Shown: positions 28,757-38,324, counted from the first letter of the stretch. The stretch: DNA of 64,000 nt from Roseburia inulinivorans DSM 16841 (GCF_000174195.1 NZ_ACFY01000040.1:27884-91883); one strand, 5' to 3'. Made by a program: numbers and translations. Notes: generated by a model from the sequence alone, not told the origin.

Positions 28757-29824
28757 ATGAAAAAAAATATTCTTGTTGTTGATGATTCTGCACTCATGAG
28801 AAGGGTTATATGTGATATAATCAATTCCGATGATACATTTCAGGTAACAGATGTGTGCCGCGATGGGCTGGAAGCATACGAAAAGCTGAAGGTCAACCGT
28901 TATGATGGCGTGATCCTTGATGTCAATATGCCAAGGATGGGCGGTCTGGAACTTTTAGAGCGCCTGCAGAAAGAACGCATTAAGACAAATGTGATCATGG
29001 TCAGTACCATGACAACACGGGATGCGGATGTGACGATCCTTGCGATGGAGCGTGGAGCAGTTGATTTTGTGACAAAACCAACAAATATCATTGAGGCAAA
29101 AGGGGATGCGTTCCGGAAAGAAATCTTAGGTATTTTAAATGCCGTTTTAAAGACAGAACGGATCAGCCTTACAGAACGCAGACCTGCAGTGGCAGCTGTC
29201 AGTGCTGTTCAGAAACGCAATGCATCGGCAGAAACAAGGTTTAAGAATAAAATTGTTGCACTTGCATGTTCTACCGGTGGACCAAAAGCTTTGCAGAGTG
29301 TCATTCCTTATCTGCCGGCCAATCTGGATGCCCCAATGGTTCTTGTGCAGCATATGCCTGCCGGATTTACGAATTCCATGGCAAACCGTCTGGATGAGAT
29401 CAGTAAGATCAATGTAAAGGAAGCCGAGAATGGAGAAATCCTGAAAAAAGGAACTGTTTACATTGCGCCGGGCGGAAAACACATGGAAGTAAAGAAGTGT
29501 CCGGATGGCTCACATAAGATCGTATATAACGATATGCCACCGATCGGCGGATTGAAACCATGCGCAAATATCACATATGATTCTTTGAGGACATGTGGAT
29601 ATGATCAGGTAGTGTGCGTTGTGCTTACAGGAATGGGTGCTGATGGAACCAATGGAATCCTGGAATTATCAAAAGTAAAACCAATTTATACGATTGCACA
29701 GGATGCGAAGACATGTGTTGTCTATGGCATGCCGAAAGCAATTGCGGAGACGGGACTTGTAAATGAAGTCGTTCCGCTGACAGAAGTAGCAAATTCAATC
29801 ACAAAGAATGTGGGGGTAAATTAA
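28757..29824 (+). CDS. cheB: Chemotaxis methylesterase CheB
   Basis: Removes methyl groups from receptors. Receiver domain with Asp55 (VILDVNMP), then the esterase domain with catalytic Ser in ACSTGGPKAL, His in LVQHMP and Asp in GMGADG. 355 residues from ATG 28757; ATG 28751 overlaps the previous stop but is too near the AAAAGG site. No cheR lies in this locus, so the methyltransferase must be encoded elsewhere. Confidence 0.95.
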   Translation: MKKNILVVDDSALMRRVICDIINSDDTFQVTDVCRDGLEAYEKLKVNRYDGVILDVNMPRMGGLELLERLQKERIKTNVIMVSTMTTRDADVTILAMERGAVDFVTKPTNIIEAKGDAFRKEILGILNAVLKTERISLTERRPAVAAVSAVQKRNASAETRFKNKIVALACSTGGPKALQSVIPYLPANLDAPMVLVQHMPAGFTNSMANRLDEISKINVKEAENGEILKKGTVYIAPGGKHMEVKKCPDGSHKIVYNDMPPIGGLKPCANITYDSLRTCGYDQVVCVVLTGMGADGTNGILELSKVKPIYTIAQDAKTCVVYGMPKAIAETGLVNEVVPLTEVANSITKNVGVN

Positions 29825-29825
29825 C

Positions 29826-31925
29826 ATGGATGTAAGCCAGTATCTGGAAATATTTATTGATGAATCAGAAGAACATCTGCAGACATTAAGCGATTGTATC
29901 ATGGTCCTTGAAAAAGAACCGGACAATAAAGATACGATCAATGAAGTGTTCCGTGCGGCACACTCTTTAAAGGGTATGGCAGGTACCATGGGATTTAAGA
30001 GAATGCAGCATCTGACACATGATATGGAAAATGTGTTTCAGGAAGTGCGGAGCGATCACATAAAAGTCACAAGTGGGATGATCGATCTCTTGTTCAAATG
30101 TCTGGATGCACTTGAAGGTTATGTTGACAATATTAAGAGTACCTCCGATGAGGGAACAGAAGATAACGAAGTTATCATCAAAGAATTAAATGATTTTATT
30201 GCAAAAACAGAGGGTGCGGAAGAAACAGGGAATACTGAGACTTCTGAAGCAAAAGAAGCAGCACCTGAATCCACTCAGGAAGAAAAAGCAGGACAGGAAA
30301 AAATCGAACTGACAAATGACGAGAAGAAGGCAATCCGTGAAGCGGAGTCAAATGGACAGCATATTTACGTCATGACAGTTCATATCCAGAAAGACTGTCT
30401 TTTGAAGGCAGCCCGTGCATTCCTTGTATTTAAGGCTGTGGAAGATTTTGGACAGATTCTGGTATACCGTCCAAGCTCACAGGATATCGAAGACGAGAAG
30501 TTTGAGTTTGAGTTCAGCTTTTTCCTTGCCTCGGAAGAATCTGAGGACAAGATCGTAGCAGTAGCAAAGGCTGTTTCTGAGATTGAAAAAGTAGATGCGG
30601 AAGAGATCCATCTTGATGAATATGTAAAAGAGGCAGAAGCACAGGAAGAACAGCAGGCAAAAGAAGCGACAGCGGAACAGAAGGAAGCACCTGCAGAAGC
30701 TCCAAAGGCGGCTGAGAAGAAGGCACCGGCTGCAAATGCCAAGAAACAGACCAATGCAAAACCGGTAACCGGAAGAACTGTCCGTGTAGATATTGAAAAA
30801 CTGGATGCTTTGATGAATCAGGTGTCAGAGCTTATTATTGCAAAGAACAGTCTGGTCTCCATCAGCTCTAACGAGAGTGGTGAGTATCAGAATCAGTCGT
30901 TCCATGAACAGATTGAATACTTAGAGCGTATCACAACGAATCTTCATGAGTCTGTTATGAAAGTCCGGATGGTACCTATCGAGAGCGTTGTAAATAAGTT
31001 CCCTCGTATGATCCGTGATCTTTCCCGTAAGTTAGGAAAGAAAATGGAGCTGTATATGACTGGTGAAGATACAGAGTTAGACAGAACTGTAGTCGATCAG
31101 ATCGGTGATCCATTACAGCACTTACTCCGTAACTCAGCAGATCATGGTCTGGAAGACAATGCAACCCGTGTAGAGAGAGGAAAACCGGAAGTTGGTTCTA
31201 TCTTCCTAAAAGCTTTTCAGGAAGGCAATAACGTTATCATTGAAGTGGGAGATGATGGTAATGGTATTGATGTTGCAGCGGTAAGGGACAAAGCTGTTGA
31301 ACGCGGTGTCATTACAGCAGAACAGGCGGAGAATATGAGCCAGAAAGAGATCATCAATATCTTATTCCTTCCAAGTTTCTCTATGGCAAAGAAGATTACT
31401 GACATCTCCGGACGTGGTGTTGGTCTTGATGTTGTAAAATCTAACATCGAAGCACTTGGTGGTGACGTTGAAGTCCGCACACAGCTTGGAGAAGGAACAA
31501 CTTTCATTGTCCGTCTGCCGCTGACACTTGCAATCATCCAGGCATTAATGGTTGAGATCCGTGATGAAAAATATGCGATCGCACTTGGATCCATTTCAAA
31601 TATTGAAAGTATCCCGGTAAATGAGATCAAATATGTTCAGGCTCAGGAGGTGATCCATCTCCGTGGTGCCGTTATCCCACTGATCCGTCTTGATCAGGTA
31701 CTGGATATGGAAGAAAAACAGGAAGAACCGGAGAATCTTACGGTTGTTATCGTTAAGAAAGGCGACAGCCTCGCAGGTCTTGTTGTAGATAATCTGATCG
31801 GACAGCAGGAGATCGTTATCAAATCTCTTGGAAAGTATATCAACAACAATAAGATTATCAGTGGCGCAACCATTCTTGGCGATGGTGAAGTTGCATTAAT
31901 CCTTGACGTTAATACATTGATGTAA
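29826..31925 (+). CDS. cheA: Chemotaxis histidine kinase CheA
   Basis: 699 residues with all five domains. P1 has the phosphorylated His46 (FRAAHSLKGMAG). P2 is around residues 170-270. An Ala/Glu/Pro/Lys linker follows. P3 dimer helices and the P4 ATP domain carry the N box HLLRNSADHGLE, the G1 box DDGNGI and FSMAKKITDISGRGVGLDVV. P5 is CheW-like to the end. It phosphorylates CheY and CheB. Confidence 0.97.
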   Translation: MDVSQYLEIFIDESEEHLQTLSDCIMVLEKEPDNKDTINEVFRAAHSLKGMAGTMGFKRMQHLTHDMENVFQEVRSDHIKVTSGMIDLLFKCLDALEGYVDNIKSTSDEGTEDNEVIIKELNDFIAKTEGAEETGNTETSEAKEAAPESTQEEKAGQEKIELTNDEKKAIREAESNGQHIYVMTVHIQKDCLLKAARAFLVFKAVEDFGQILVYRPSSQDIEDEKFEFEFSFFLASEESEDKIVAVAKAVSEIEKVDAEEIHLDEYVKEAEAQEEQQAKEATAEQKEAPAEAPKAAEKKAPAANAKKQTNAKPVTGRTVRVDIEKLDALMNQVSELIIAKNSLVSISSNESGEYQNQSFHEQIEYLERITTNLHESVMKVRMVPIESVVNKFPRMIRDLSRKLGKKMELYMTGEDTELDRTVVDQIGDPLQHLLRNSADHGLEDNATRVERGKPEVGSIFLKAFQEGNNVIIEVGDDGNGIDVAAVRDKAVERGVITAEQAENMSQKEIINILFLPSFSMAKKITDISGRGVGLDVVKSNIEALGGDVEVRTQLGEGTTFIVRLPLTLAIIQALMVEIRDEKYAIALGSISNIESIPVNEIKYVQAQEVIHLRGAVIPLIRLDQVLDMEEKQEEPENLTVVIVKKGDSLAGLVVDNLIGQQEIVIKSLGKYINNNKIISGATILGDGEVALILDVNTLM

Positions 31926-31939
31926 TGGAGGAGACGAAT

Positions 31940-32402
31940 ATGGAGAAAAATATAGATATCGCTGAAAATGATGCAAAACAGTATATTGTTGTAAAAATCG
32001 GCAGCGAACAGTACGGAATTGATATCAGCTATATTGACAATATTGTGCGTATGCAGAAAATCACACGTGTTCCAAAGATTCAGACATACTTTAAAGGGGT
32101 CATCAATCTTCGTGGGGAGATCGTGCCTGTTATGAGTGTGCGTAAAAAAAATGAATCTGGATGATGATGTCATCACAAATGCCAGCAGGATCATTATTTT
32201 AAAGCTTGAGGAAAAAGGAACGATCGGAATCATTGTAGATGAAGTAAAAGAGGTTGTTACTTTATGCACCGATGAGATTGATAAGACAAGCGGAAGCAAG
32301 GACGGAAAAGCCATGTTTATCAATGGTGTTGGCAAACATGGGGACGAACTGATATCTTTATTTGAGATCAGTTCGATTGTAGAAGAAAAAGAAAATGCGT
32401 AA
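31940..32402 (+). CDS. cheW: Chemotaxis coupling protein CheW (frameshifted)
   Basis: Links receptors to CheA. The A8 run at 32144-32151 has one A too many. With seven, the frame continues from GEIVPVMSVRKK into MNLDDDVITNASRIIILKLE, giving 153 residues, the normal CheW length. The start is ATG 31940 after GGAGGAG; ATG 31925 overlaps the cheA stop and lies before that site. As sequenced, the protein would end after 75 residues, which would abolish chemotaxis. Confidence 0.87.
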
Positions 32403-32410
32403 TTCCATAA

Positions 32411-32438
32411 AGTGAGACCTTTCTTACAAGGTCTCACT
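32411..32438 (+). other. Hairpin between cheW and cheC
   Basis: AGTGAGACCTT (32411-32421) pairs perfectly with AAGGTCTCACT (32428-32438) around a 6-base loop. It is followed by GTGTTTATT, a poor T tract. It may be a partial terminator or a stability element; cheC has no visible promoter of its own after it. Confidence 0.55.
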
Positions 32439-32472
32439 GTGTTTATTATGCAGAAACAGATGGAGAAAATAA

Positions 32473-33102
32473 ATGACAAAGTATACGTTGGATGAAGTTA
32501 ATGATATGTACGTGGACGTGCTCAAGGAGATCGGAAATGTCGGCTCCGGTAACGCAGCGACCGCAATCGCAAATATGGTCGGCACCCGCATTGACATGAA
32601 AGTCCCAAATGTAAAATTGATGGACGTAGGAAAATTAGGAAGTGCGATCGGACCGGAAGAAGAGACGGTGATCGGTATTTTTCTTGAGGTATCGCATGAT
32701 ATTGATGGAAGCATGATGTTCCTGCTGGATTTAGAATCCGGACATTATCTTGCGGATAAGCTTTTAATGAAGGAAAATGTGGTTCATGAGCAGATGGAAG
32801 TTTTTGATGAAATGGAACTTTCAGCATTGAAAGAGGTGGGGAATATTATTACAGCGTCCTACCTTTCAGCACTGGCTTCCATGACAAATTTAACGATTTT
32901 ACCATCTGTTCCGTATATCTGTGTCGATATGGCGGCTGCTATTCTAAGTGTTCCGGCCATTGAGTTTGGTCTGGTTGGTGACCGGGCATTATTGATCGAG
33001 ACAGAGATCTGTGCAGATGTAGCGATCAGAGGCTATTTTATTCTGATGCCGGAACAGGAATCTTATTACAAAATATTATCAGCACTTGGGTTGTCACTGT
33101 AA
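32473..33102 (+). CDS. cheC: CheY-P phosphatase CheC
   Basis: 209 residues with two phosphatase signatures of the CheC family: VLKEIGNVGSGNAATA near the N terminus and ELSALKEVGNIITASYLSAL in the second half. It removes phosphate from CheY and binds CheD, encoded just after. Confidence 0.93.
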   Translation: MTKYTLDEVNDMYVDVLKEIGNVGSGNAATAIANMVGTRIDMKVPNVKLMDVGKLGSAIGPEEETVIGIFLEVSHDIDGSMMFLLDLESGHYLADKLLMKENVVHEQMEVFDEMELSALKEVGNIITASYLSALASMTNLTILPSVPYICVDMAAAILSVPAIEFGLVGDRALLIETEICADVAIRGYFILMPEQESYYKILSALGLSL

Positions 33103-33111
33103 GGAGTTTGT

Positions 33112-33597
33112 ATGGGGAATATCATTAAGGTTGGAATGGCGGATTTGAATGTATGCAAGGCTCCTGACGGACTCACAACACTTGGACTTGGTTCCTGTAT
33201 CGGACTGACGCTCTATGATCCGGTTACAAAGATTGGCGGCATGGTTCATTATATGCTTCCGGACAGCACAAAAGTGAGCAACAATTCAAATAAGGCAAAA
33301 TTCGCAGATACAGGAATTGAAGAATTATTAAAAAAAGTCATTGCTGCAGGGGCAAGTAAGACAAGGCTTGTTGCCAAGATTGCTGGCGGTGCGAAGATGT
33401 TTGAGGTCAGTGGTTTATCAGATGTCGGAAATATCGGTGCGAGAAATGCAGAAGCAGCAAAGAAGATTTTAAAAGAAAAAGGAATCCGGCTGGTTGCCGA
33501 AGACACCGGATTAAACTATGGACGCACGGTCGAGTTACATTGTGACACCGGAGAATTTCTGATAAAATCAGTAGGAAAGCCAATTAAAACTATTTAA
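33112..33597 (+). CDS. cheD: Chemoreceptor glutamine deamidase CheD
   Basis: 161 residues. The catalytic cysteine is in TTLGLGSCIGLTLYD and the histidine in GGMVHYMLPDS. CheD deamidates receptors and regulates CheC. Its gene follows cheC by nine bases, as in B. subtilis. Confidence 0.94.
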   Translation: MGNIIKVGMADLNVCKAPDGLTTLGLGSCIGLTLYDPVTKIGGMVHYMLPDSTKVSNNSNKAKFADTGIEELLKKVIAAGASKTRLVAKIAGGAKMFEVSGLSDVGNIGARNAEAAKKILKEKGIRLVAEDTGLNYGRTVELHCDTGEFLIKSVGKPIKTI

Positions 33598-33630
33598 AAA
33601 ATCGTGAAAAACGTTTTTAGTGGAGAGATT

Positions 33631-33900
33631 ATGAAAACAAAAGGCATACCGGCAGTCGTGATGCTGCTTGCAGGGTTTGTCACATGCATCATTGGAATTG
33701 TACAGCATATGGAAACGGATGTTTTTATCAAGACATTGCTTGCGGTTTTAATTATTTTTTATTTATTAGGATGCATTGTGAAACTGGTTCTTGATAAAAA
33801 CTTTAAAGAAATGGATGAACCTGAAGAAAACCAGGAAGAGTCCGGAGAAGAACAGACACAGGAACAGTCAGACTCGGACGGGGAGAAGAAGAGTGAATAA
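33631..33900 (+). CDS. Small membrane protein between cheD and sigD
   Basis: 89 residues: two hydrophobic helices (about residues 8-25 and 31-50) and a very acidic C-terminal tail (Glu/Gln/Asp/Ser). GTGGAGAG lies upstream of ATG 33631. An earlier GTG at 33604 is in frame but has no good ribosome site. I do not recognise a named family. The position inside the operon suggests a role tied to motility or to SigD, but nothing in the sequence proves it. Confidence 0.65.
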   Translation: MKTKGIPAVVMLLAGFVTCIIGIVQHMETDVFIKTLLAVLIIFYLLGCIVKLVLDKNFKEMDEPEENQEESGEEQTQEQSDSDGEKKSE

Positions 33901-33920
33901 CTTGAACCTGGGGGCTTCAT

Positions 33921-34691
33921 ATGAAAACGGTAGATAGAGAGAAACTCTGGGAAGAATATCAGAAAAAAAAGACACCGGAGTTGAGAGAAAAACTAATAAT
34001 AGAATATTCGCCGCTTGTCAAGCTTGTTGCCGGAAGATTGAGCATGTATCTCGGATATAATGTGGAATATGATGATCTTGTAAGTTATGGTATCTTTGGT
34101 TTGATCGATGCGATCGATAAATTTGATCTCGGAAAAGAGGTTAAGTTTGAGACATATGCGAGTCTGCGGATTCGTGGAACGATATTAGATCAGATCCGTA
34201 AAATGGACTGGATTCCAAGAACTGTCAGACAGAAACAGAAAAAGATTGATGAGGCGATCAAACAGGTTGAAATGCGTACCGGAAAAAATGCTTCTGACGA
34301 GGAGATCGCACAGGAATTAGGACTTTCAGAAGACGAACTTACCACATGGCAGTCACAGCTTAAAGTCACGAATATCGTCTCCTTAAACGAGTATCTGGAG
34401 CAGGGTGCGGAACCGGTCATGGATGCACGGAGAAATTCCCATTTTATCCAGCCGGAAGATAAGGTTGAGGAAGAAGAACTGAAACAGAAACTGGAAGAAT
34501 CCCTTGAAGTCCTGACAGAGAAGGAACGTAAGGTAATTCTTTTATATTATTATGAAGATCTGACATTAAAGGAGATCAGCAGCATTCTTGAAGTATCGGA
34601 ATCGAGAATTTCCCAGCTTCATACGAAGGCTCTTTTGAAAATGCGCAAAAAGCTTGGAAATTATCTTGGAATTCTCATAGACAGAGAGTAG
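33921..34691 (+). CDS. sigD: RNA polymerase sigma-28 factor (FliA/SigD)
   Basis: Sigma factor for late flagellar genes, 256 residues. Region 2 is recognisable in YDDLVSYGIFGLIDAIDKFD and EVKFETYASLRIRGTILDQI. Region 3 includes RKMDWIPRTVRQKQKKIDEA. Region 4 is ERKVILLYYYEDLTLKEISS with helix-turn-helix EVSESRISQLHTKALLKM. The flagellin and flgM genes it should control are not in this window. Confidence 0.95.
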   Translation: MKTVDREKLWEEYQKKKTPELREKLIIEYSPLVKLVAGRLSMYLGYNVEYDDLVSYGIFGLIDAIDKFDLGKEVKFETYASLRIRGTILDQIRKMDWIPRTVRQKQKKIDEAIKQVEMRTGKNASDEEIAQELGLSEDELTTWQSQLKVTNIVSLNEYLEQGAEPVMDARRNSHFIQPEDKVEEEELKQKLEESLEVLTEKERKVILLYYYEDLTLKEISSILEVSESRISQLHTKALLKMRKKLGNYLGILIDRE

Positions 34692-34702
34692 AGGTGATCA
34701 TT

Positions 34703-35020
34703 ATGTCCATCAGACCAGTTGATTTTAACGGAATGATACAACGCACGCAGGACGTGAGTACTTTAAAACAGAATGAAGACAACAGACCTGTGGTGGAACA
34801 GCAGACGATTTTTTCACAGGAAATGAAAAAAGTGGAGCAGAATCTCCATCAGGTGGTTCATGCCCGGGAAAAAGAGAATGCCGGTTATCGTTATGATGCC
34901 AAAGAAAAGGGAAATGGGCATTATGAAAAGGAAGAACGGAAGAAAAAAGACAAGAAGCAGCAAAAGGCTGACAATGTTTATTTGAAGGGACAGACTTCCG
35001 AATTTGATATCAAGGTATAA
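34703..35020 (+). CDS. Hypothetical protein downstream of sigD
   Basis: 105 residues, highly charged, with a Lys/Glu-rich stretch near residues 55-90 and no membrane helix. The start follows AGAGGTGATC, which overlaps the sigD stop, so it is in the operon. The N terminus (SIRPVDFNGMIQRTQDV) resembles short proteins seen after sigD in other Lachnospiraceae fla operons. Function unknown. Confidence 0.65.
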   Translation: MSIRPVDFNGMIQRTQDVSTLKQNEDNRPVVEQQTIFSQEMKKVEQNLHQVVHAREKENAGYRYDAKEKGNGHYEKEERKKKDKKQQKADNVYLKGQTSEFDIKV

Positions 35021-35031
35021 GGAGCAGAAAC

Positions 35032-35788
35032 ATGACGATGATTGAAATTATCTTACTTCTGGTTGGATGTGTTTTTATGATTGGAAGTTTTTTCATCAGC
35101 GAAAAATTATCTTCTTCAGAGTTGAATAAGATCGCAGAATTAAGTGAAGATGAATTAAAAAGATTATTGAACGTGAAGTGAATAATGCCGGTACACAGAT
35201 GGATGAAGTGATCGAACAGAAAATCGAAGAAGCGGGTGAACAGGCAGAGCGTGCCATGGAGAAAGAGTCTAATGAACAGATCATGCAGATTCATGAGTAC
35301 TCTGAAACGGTTATGGAATCCATGAAGAAAACACATGATGAGATCATGTTTCTTTACAGTATGTTAAATGACAAACATACCGAGATGACATCTATGACAG
35401 GAGATTTACAGCGTCTGGCTGCAGATATCCGAAATTTACAGGAAAATCTGTCCGCGAAAGCAGGCACTTCAATCAGGAAACCAGTTGCAGAATCCCATGT
35501 TGTGCAACAACCTGTAATGAAGCAGAATGCAGTTGTACAACCGATGACAGAGACGATAGATGTGCAGCCGGAACCTGAAGTTCAGGTGAATCGTTTCCAA
35601 GAAATTCAGGAACCTGAACAGAAAACGGAAAACCGGAAACAGCGGATGCACAGGGCATGTCAAATGATATGATTTTAAAACTTTATGAACAGGGACTGAG
35701 CAAAGTCGAGATTGCAAAACAATTGGGACGTGGCCTTGGCGAAGTGAATTTAGTGATCGAATTGTATAAAGGGGACGAAAATCTGTGA
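35032..35788 (+). CDS. DUF6115-like coiled-coil membrane protein at the swrB position (frameshifted)
   Basis: Two single-base losses break it: one near 35169-35171 and one A in the A4 run at 35629-35632. Corrected, it has 252 residues: an N-terminal membrane helix (IEIILLLVGCVFMIGSFFI), a long coiled coil (about residues 45-145), a Gln/Pro/Val linker and a C-terminal helix-turn-helix-like segment (LYEQGLSKVEIAKQLGRGLG). The one-helix, coiled-coil, sigD-to-rpsB position is that of B. subtilis SwrB, which promotes basal-body maturation. That equivalence is an inference. The stop overlaps the next GTG start. Confidence 0.75.
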
Positions 35789-36378
35789 AATTAAAATATT
35801 ATTTAAGAGGTCTTGGCATTGGAATTATTGTCACAACGATTCTTCTGATGATTGCATTTGCACTGCATAAACCTACAATGTCAGATGCGGATATCATTGC
35901 AAGAGCAAAACAGCTTGGAATGGTTATGCCGGAGGATGAAGAACCGTTGCAGGACACTGAGACAACAGAGAGCACGGAAGTGACAGCAGTTCCTGAAACG
36001 GAAGCTGCACAAATTGAGGAACAGACGACAGAGGCTGCTGCAAATACAGAAGAACCGGTGACTGCAGATGAAACAGAGAATCCGGAATCAGAGATGACAG
36101 ATACAGAAGTGGCAACAGAAGTATCATCAGAGGCAAATGAGGAAAACAACACAGCCGTGAATGCAGCGCCGTATACATTGGTTGTAAACAGAGGAGATGT
36201 GTGCAGAATTGTCTGTGAAAATCTTCAGGCAAACGGAGTTGTGGACGATGCGGAGGCATTCCGCAAGTTCCTTGGACAGAAGGGCTTTGCATCTTCCATC
36301 AGTGTGGGAAGTTACTCCATTCCTTATGGATTAGATTATGAGGAAATCTATCAGATTTTAAAACTTGGTCCTCAATAG
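35785..36378 (+). CDS. Membrane protein with MltG/YceG-like N-domain, no catalytic domain
   Basis: 197 residues, GTG start overlapping the previous stop by four bases. One N-terminal membrane helix (GIGIIVTTILLMIAFAL), a long acidic Thr/Glu linker (residues 50-130) and a C-terminal segment like the LysM-like part of MltG: VNRGDVCRIVCENLQANGVV, then GSYSIPYGLDYEEIYQIL. The lytic transglycosylase domain of full MltG is absent, so it may bind peptidoglycan or partner the machinery without cutting it. It is the last gene of the motility operon. Confidence 0.7.
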   Translation: MKLKYYLRGLGIGIIVTTILLMIAFALHKPTMSDADIIARAKQLGMVMPEDEEPLQDTETTESTEVTAVPETEAAQIEEQTTEAAANTEEPVTADETENPESEMTDTEVATEVSSEANEENNTAVNAAPYTLVVNRGDVCRIVCENLQANGVVDDAEAFRKFLGQKGFASSISVGSYSIPYGLDYEEIYQILKLGPQ

Positions 36379-36388
36379 AAAAAAATGC

Positions 36389-36417
36389 TTGCATACAGGA
36401 AAAGCCTGTGCTATAAT
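36389..36417 (+). promoter_or_regulatory. rpsB promoter
   Basis: -35 TTGCAT at 36389-36394, 17-base spacer, -10 TATAAT at 36412-36417, with an extended -10 TG. About 130 bases of untranslated leader lie between it and rpsB, a length that could hold a control structure for S2; I did not recognise a defined one. Confidence 0.8.
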
Positions 36418-36549
36418 CTACAAGGCTCAACTTGGAAGAAAAGAATCTTCCGGGAAAAATCACATGTGCTGACTTACAGACCGGTGCCAGATTTGGTTGT
36501 CTGCAAGAATGATACACATGGAAGAAAACAAAACCATGGAGGTAAAAAA

Positions 36550-37290
36550 ATGAGTGTTATTTCAATGAAACAGTTATTAGAAGCAGGTGTTCATTTCGGA
36601 CATCAGACAAGAAGATGGAATCCTAAAATGGCTCCATACATCTACACAGAGAGAAATGGTATCTATATCATCGACTTACAGAAATCTGTAGGTAAAGTAG
36701 ATGAAGCTTACAAAGCTATGTCTGATATCGCTGCTGAAGGTGGTACAATCCTTTTCGTAGGAACAAAGAAACAGGCTCAGGATGCTATCAAATCTGAAGC
36801 AGAGCGTTGTGGAATGTTCTATGTAAACGAGAGATGGTTAGGTGGTATGTTAACAAACTTCAAGACTATCCAGAGCCGTATCGCAAGATTAAAAGAGATT
36901 GAGACAATGGCAGCTGATGGTACTTTCGAAGTATTACCTAAGAAAGAAGTTATCGCTCTTAAGAAAGAATGGGAGAAATTAGAGAAAAACCTTGGTGGTA
37001 TCAAGGAAATGAAGAAAATCCCAGATGCTATCTTTATCGTAGATCCTAAGAAAGAGAGAATCTGTGTTCAGGAAGCTCATACATTAGGAATTACACTGAT
37101 CGGTATTGCTGATACAAACTGCGATCCAGAAGAATTAGATTATGTAATTCCTGGTAACGATGATGCTATCAGAGCCGTAAAATTAATCGTTTCTAAAATG
37201 GCAGACGCTGTTATTGAAGCAAATCAGGGTGCAGAAGCTTTAGAAGAAGTAGCTGAAGAAGCTGCTGTTGCAGAAGAAGCAGAAGCATAA
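36550..37290 (+). CDS. rpsB: 30S ribosomal protein S2
   Basis: 246 residues, beginning [20 protein letters not shown], the S2 signature, and containing [17 protein letters not shown] and the [20 protein letters not shown] region. GGAGG precedes ATG 36550; the frame is open further upstream but that is leader. Codon use is strongly biased to A/T-ending preferred codons, as expected for a highly expressed gene, and differs from the motility genes before it. Confidence 0.97.
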   Translation: MSVISMKQLLEAGVHFGHQTRRWNPKMAPYIYTERNGIYIIDLQKSVGKVDEAYKAMSDIAAEGGTILFVGTKKQAQDAIKSEAERCGMFYVNERWLGGMLTNFKTIQSRIARLKEIETMAADGTFEVLPKKEVIALKKEWEKLEKNLGGIKEMKKIPDAIFIVDPKKERICVQEAHTLGITLIGIADTNCDPEELDYVIPGNDDAIRAVKLIVSKMADAVIEANQGAEALEEVAEEAAVAEEAEA

Positions 37291-37301
37291 GAAGGACCTA
37301 C

Positions 37302-37337
37302 AATATGCTGTCTGGTTAACCAGACAGCATATTTTTT
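37302..37337 (+). terminator. Strong terminator between rpsB and tsf
   Basis: A perfect 14-base-pair stem (37302-37315 with 37320-37333), a TTAA loop and a T run to 37337. tsf would need read-through or a separate start, so the S2:EF-Ts ratio can be set here. Confidence 0.88.
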
Positions 37338-37369
37338 AAAAACATTTATTCATATTGGAGGATACGAAA

Positions 37370-38305
37370 ATGGCTATTACAGCAGCTATGGTAAAAGAAC
37401 TGCGTGAATTAACAGGCGCAGGAATGATGGATTGTAAAAAAGCTTTAGGCGAGACAGACGGAAATATGGACGAGGCTGTTGAGTACTTAAGAAAAAATGG
37501 ACAGGCAAAAGCTGAGAAGAAAGCAAGCAGAATTGCTGCAGAAGGTCTTTGTACAGTAGTTGTAAAAGATGACAAGACAGCAGCTGTTGTCGAAGTTAAC
37601 TCTGAGACAGACTTTGTTGCTAAAAACGAGACATTCCAGCAGTTCGTAAAAGCTGTTGCAGAGCAGGCTGTTGAGTCTGATGCAGCTGATATGGATGCAT
37701 TCATGGAAGAAAAATGGAATGAGGATCCATCTAAGACTGTAAAAGATGCTTTAGTAGAGAAAGTTGCAGTGATCGGTGAGAACCTTAAAATCCGTAGATT
37801 TGAGAAAGTTGTTGCTACAAACGGATGTGTTGTATCTTACGTACACGGTGGCGGTAGAATCGGTGTTATCGTTGAGGCTGAAACAGCAGTTGTAAACGAT
37901 GCTGTAAAAGAAGCTTTAACAAACCTTGCAATGCAGATTGCAGCTTTAAATCCAAAATATGTTTCCAGAGATGAGATCAGCGAAGAATATATCGCACATG
38001 AGAAAGAGATTCTCTTAGCTCAGATCATGAACGATCCAAAAGAGTCCCAGAAACCGGAGAAAGTGATCAATGGTATGATCGAAGGACGTGTAAGCAAAGA
38101 ATTAAAAGAAATCTGCTTAGTAGATCAGGTTTATGTAAAAGCTGAAGATGGAAAACAGACTGTTGCTAAATATTTAGACGAAGTTTCCAAAGCAGTTGGT
38201 ACACCTGTAAGCGTTAAGAGATTTGTTCGTTTCGAGACTGGTGAAGGAATCGAAAAGAAACAGGAAGACTTTGCAGCTGAAGTTGCAGCACAGATGAACG
38301 CATAA
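37370..38305 (+). CDS. tsf: Translation elongation factor Ts
   Basis: Nucleotide exchange factor for EF-Tu, 311 residues. The N-terminal UBA-like domain starts MAITAAMVKELRELTGAGMM with DCKKAL, and the core motif SETDFVAKNETFQQFVK is present. ATG 37370 follows GGAGG; the TTG at 37355 is inside that ribosome-binding region. Codon bias is strong, as in rpsB. Confidence 0.97.
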   Translation: MAITAAMVKELRELTGAGMMDCKKALGETDGNMDEAVEYLRKNGQAKAEKKASRIAAEGLCTVVVKDDKTAAVVEVNSETDFVAKNETFQQFVKAVAEQAVESDAADMDAFMEEKWNEDPSKTVKDALVEKVAVIGENLKIRRFEKVVATNGCVVSYVHGGGRIGVIVEAETAVVNDAVKEALTNLAMQIAALNPKYVSRDEISEEYIAHEKEILLAQIMNDPKESQKPEKVINGMIEGRVSKELKEICLVDQVYVKAEDGKQTVAKYLDEVSKAVGTPVSVKRFVRFETGEGIEKKQEDFAAEVAAQMNA

Positions 38306-38324
38306 TAAAATCTGATTTTGAAAA

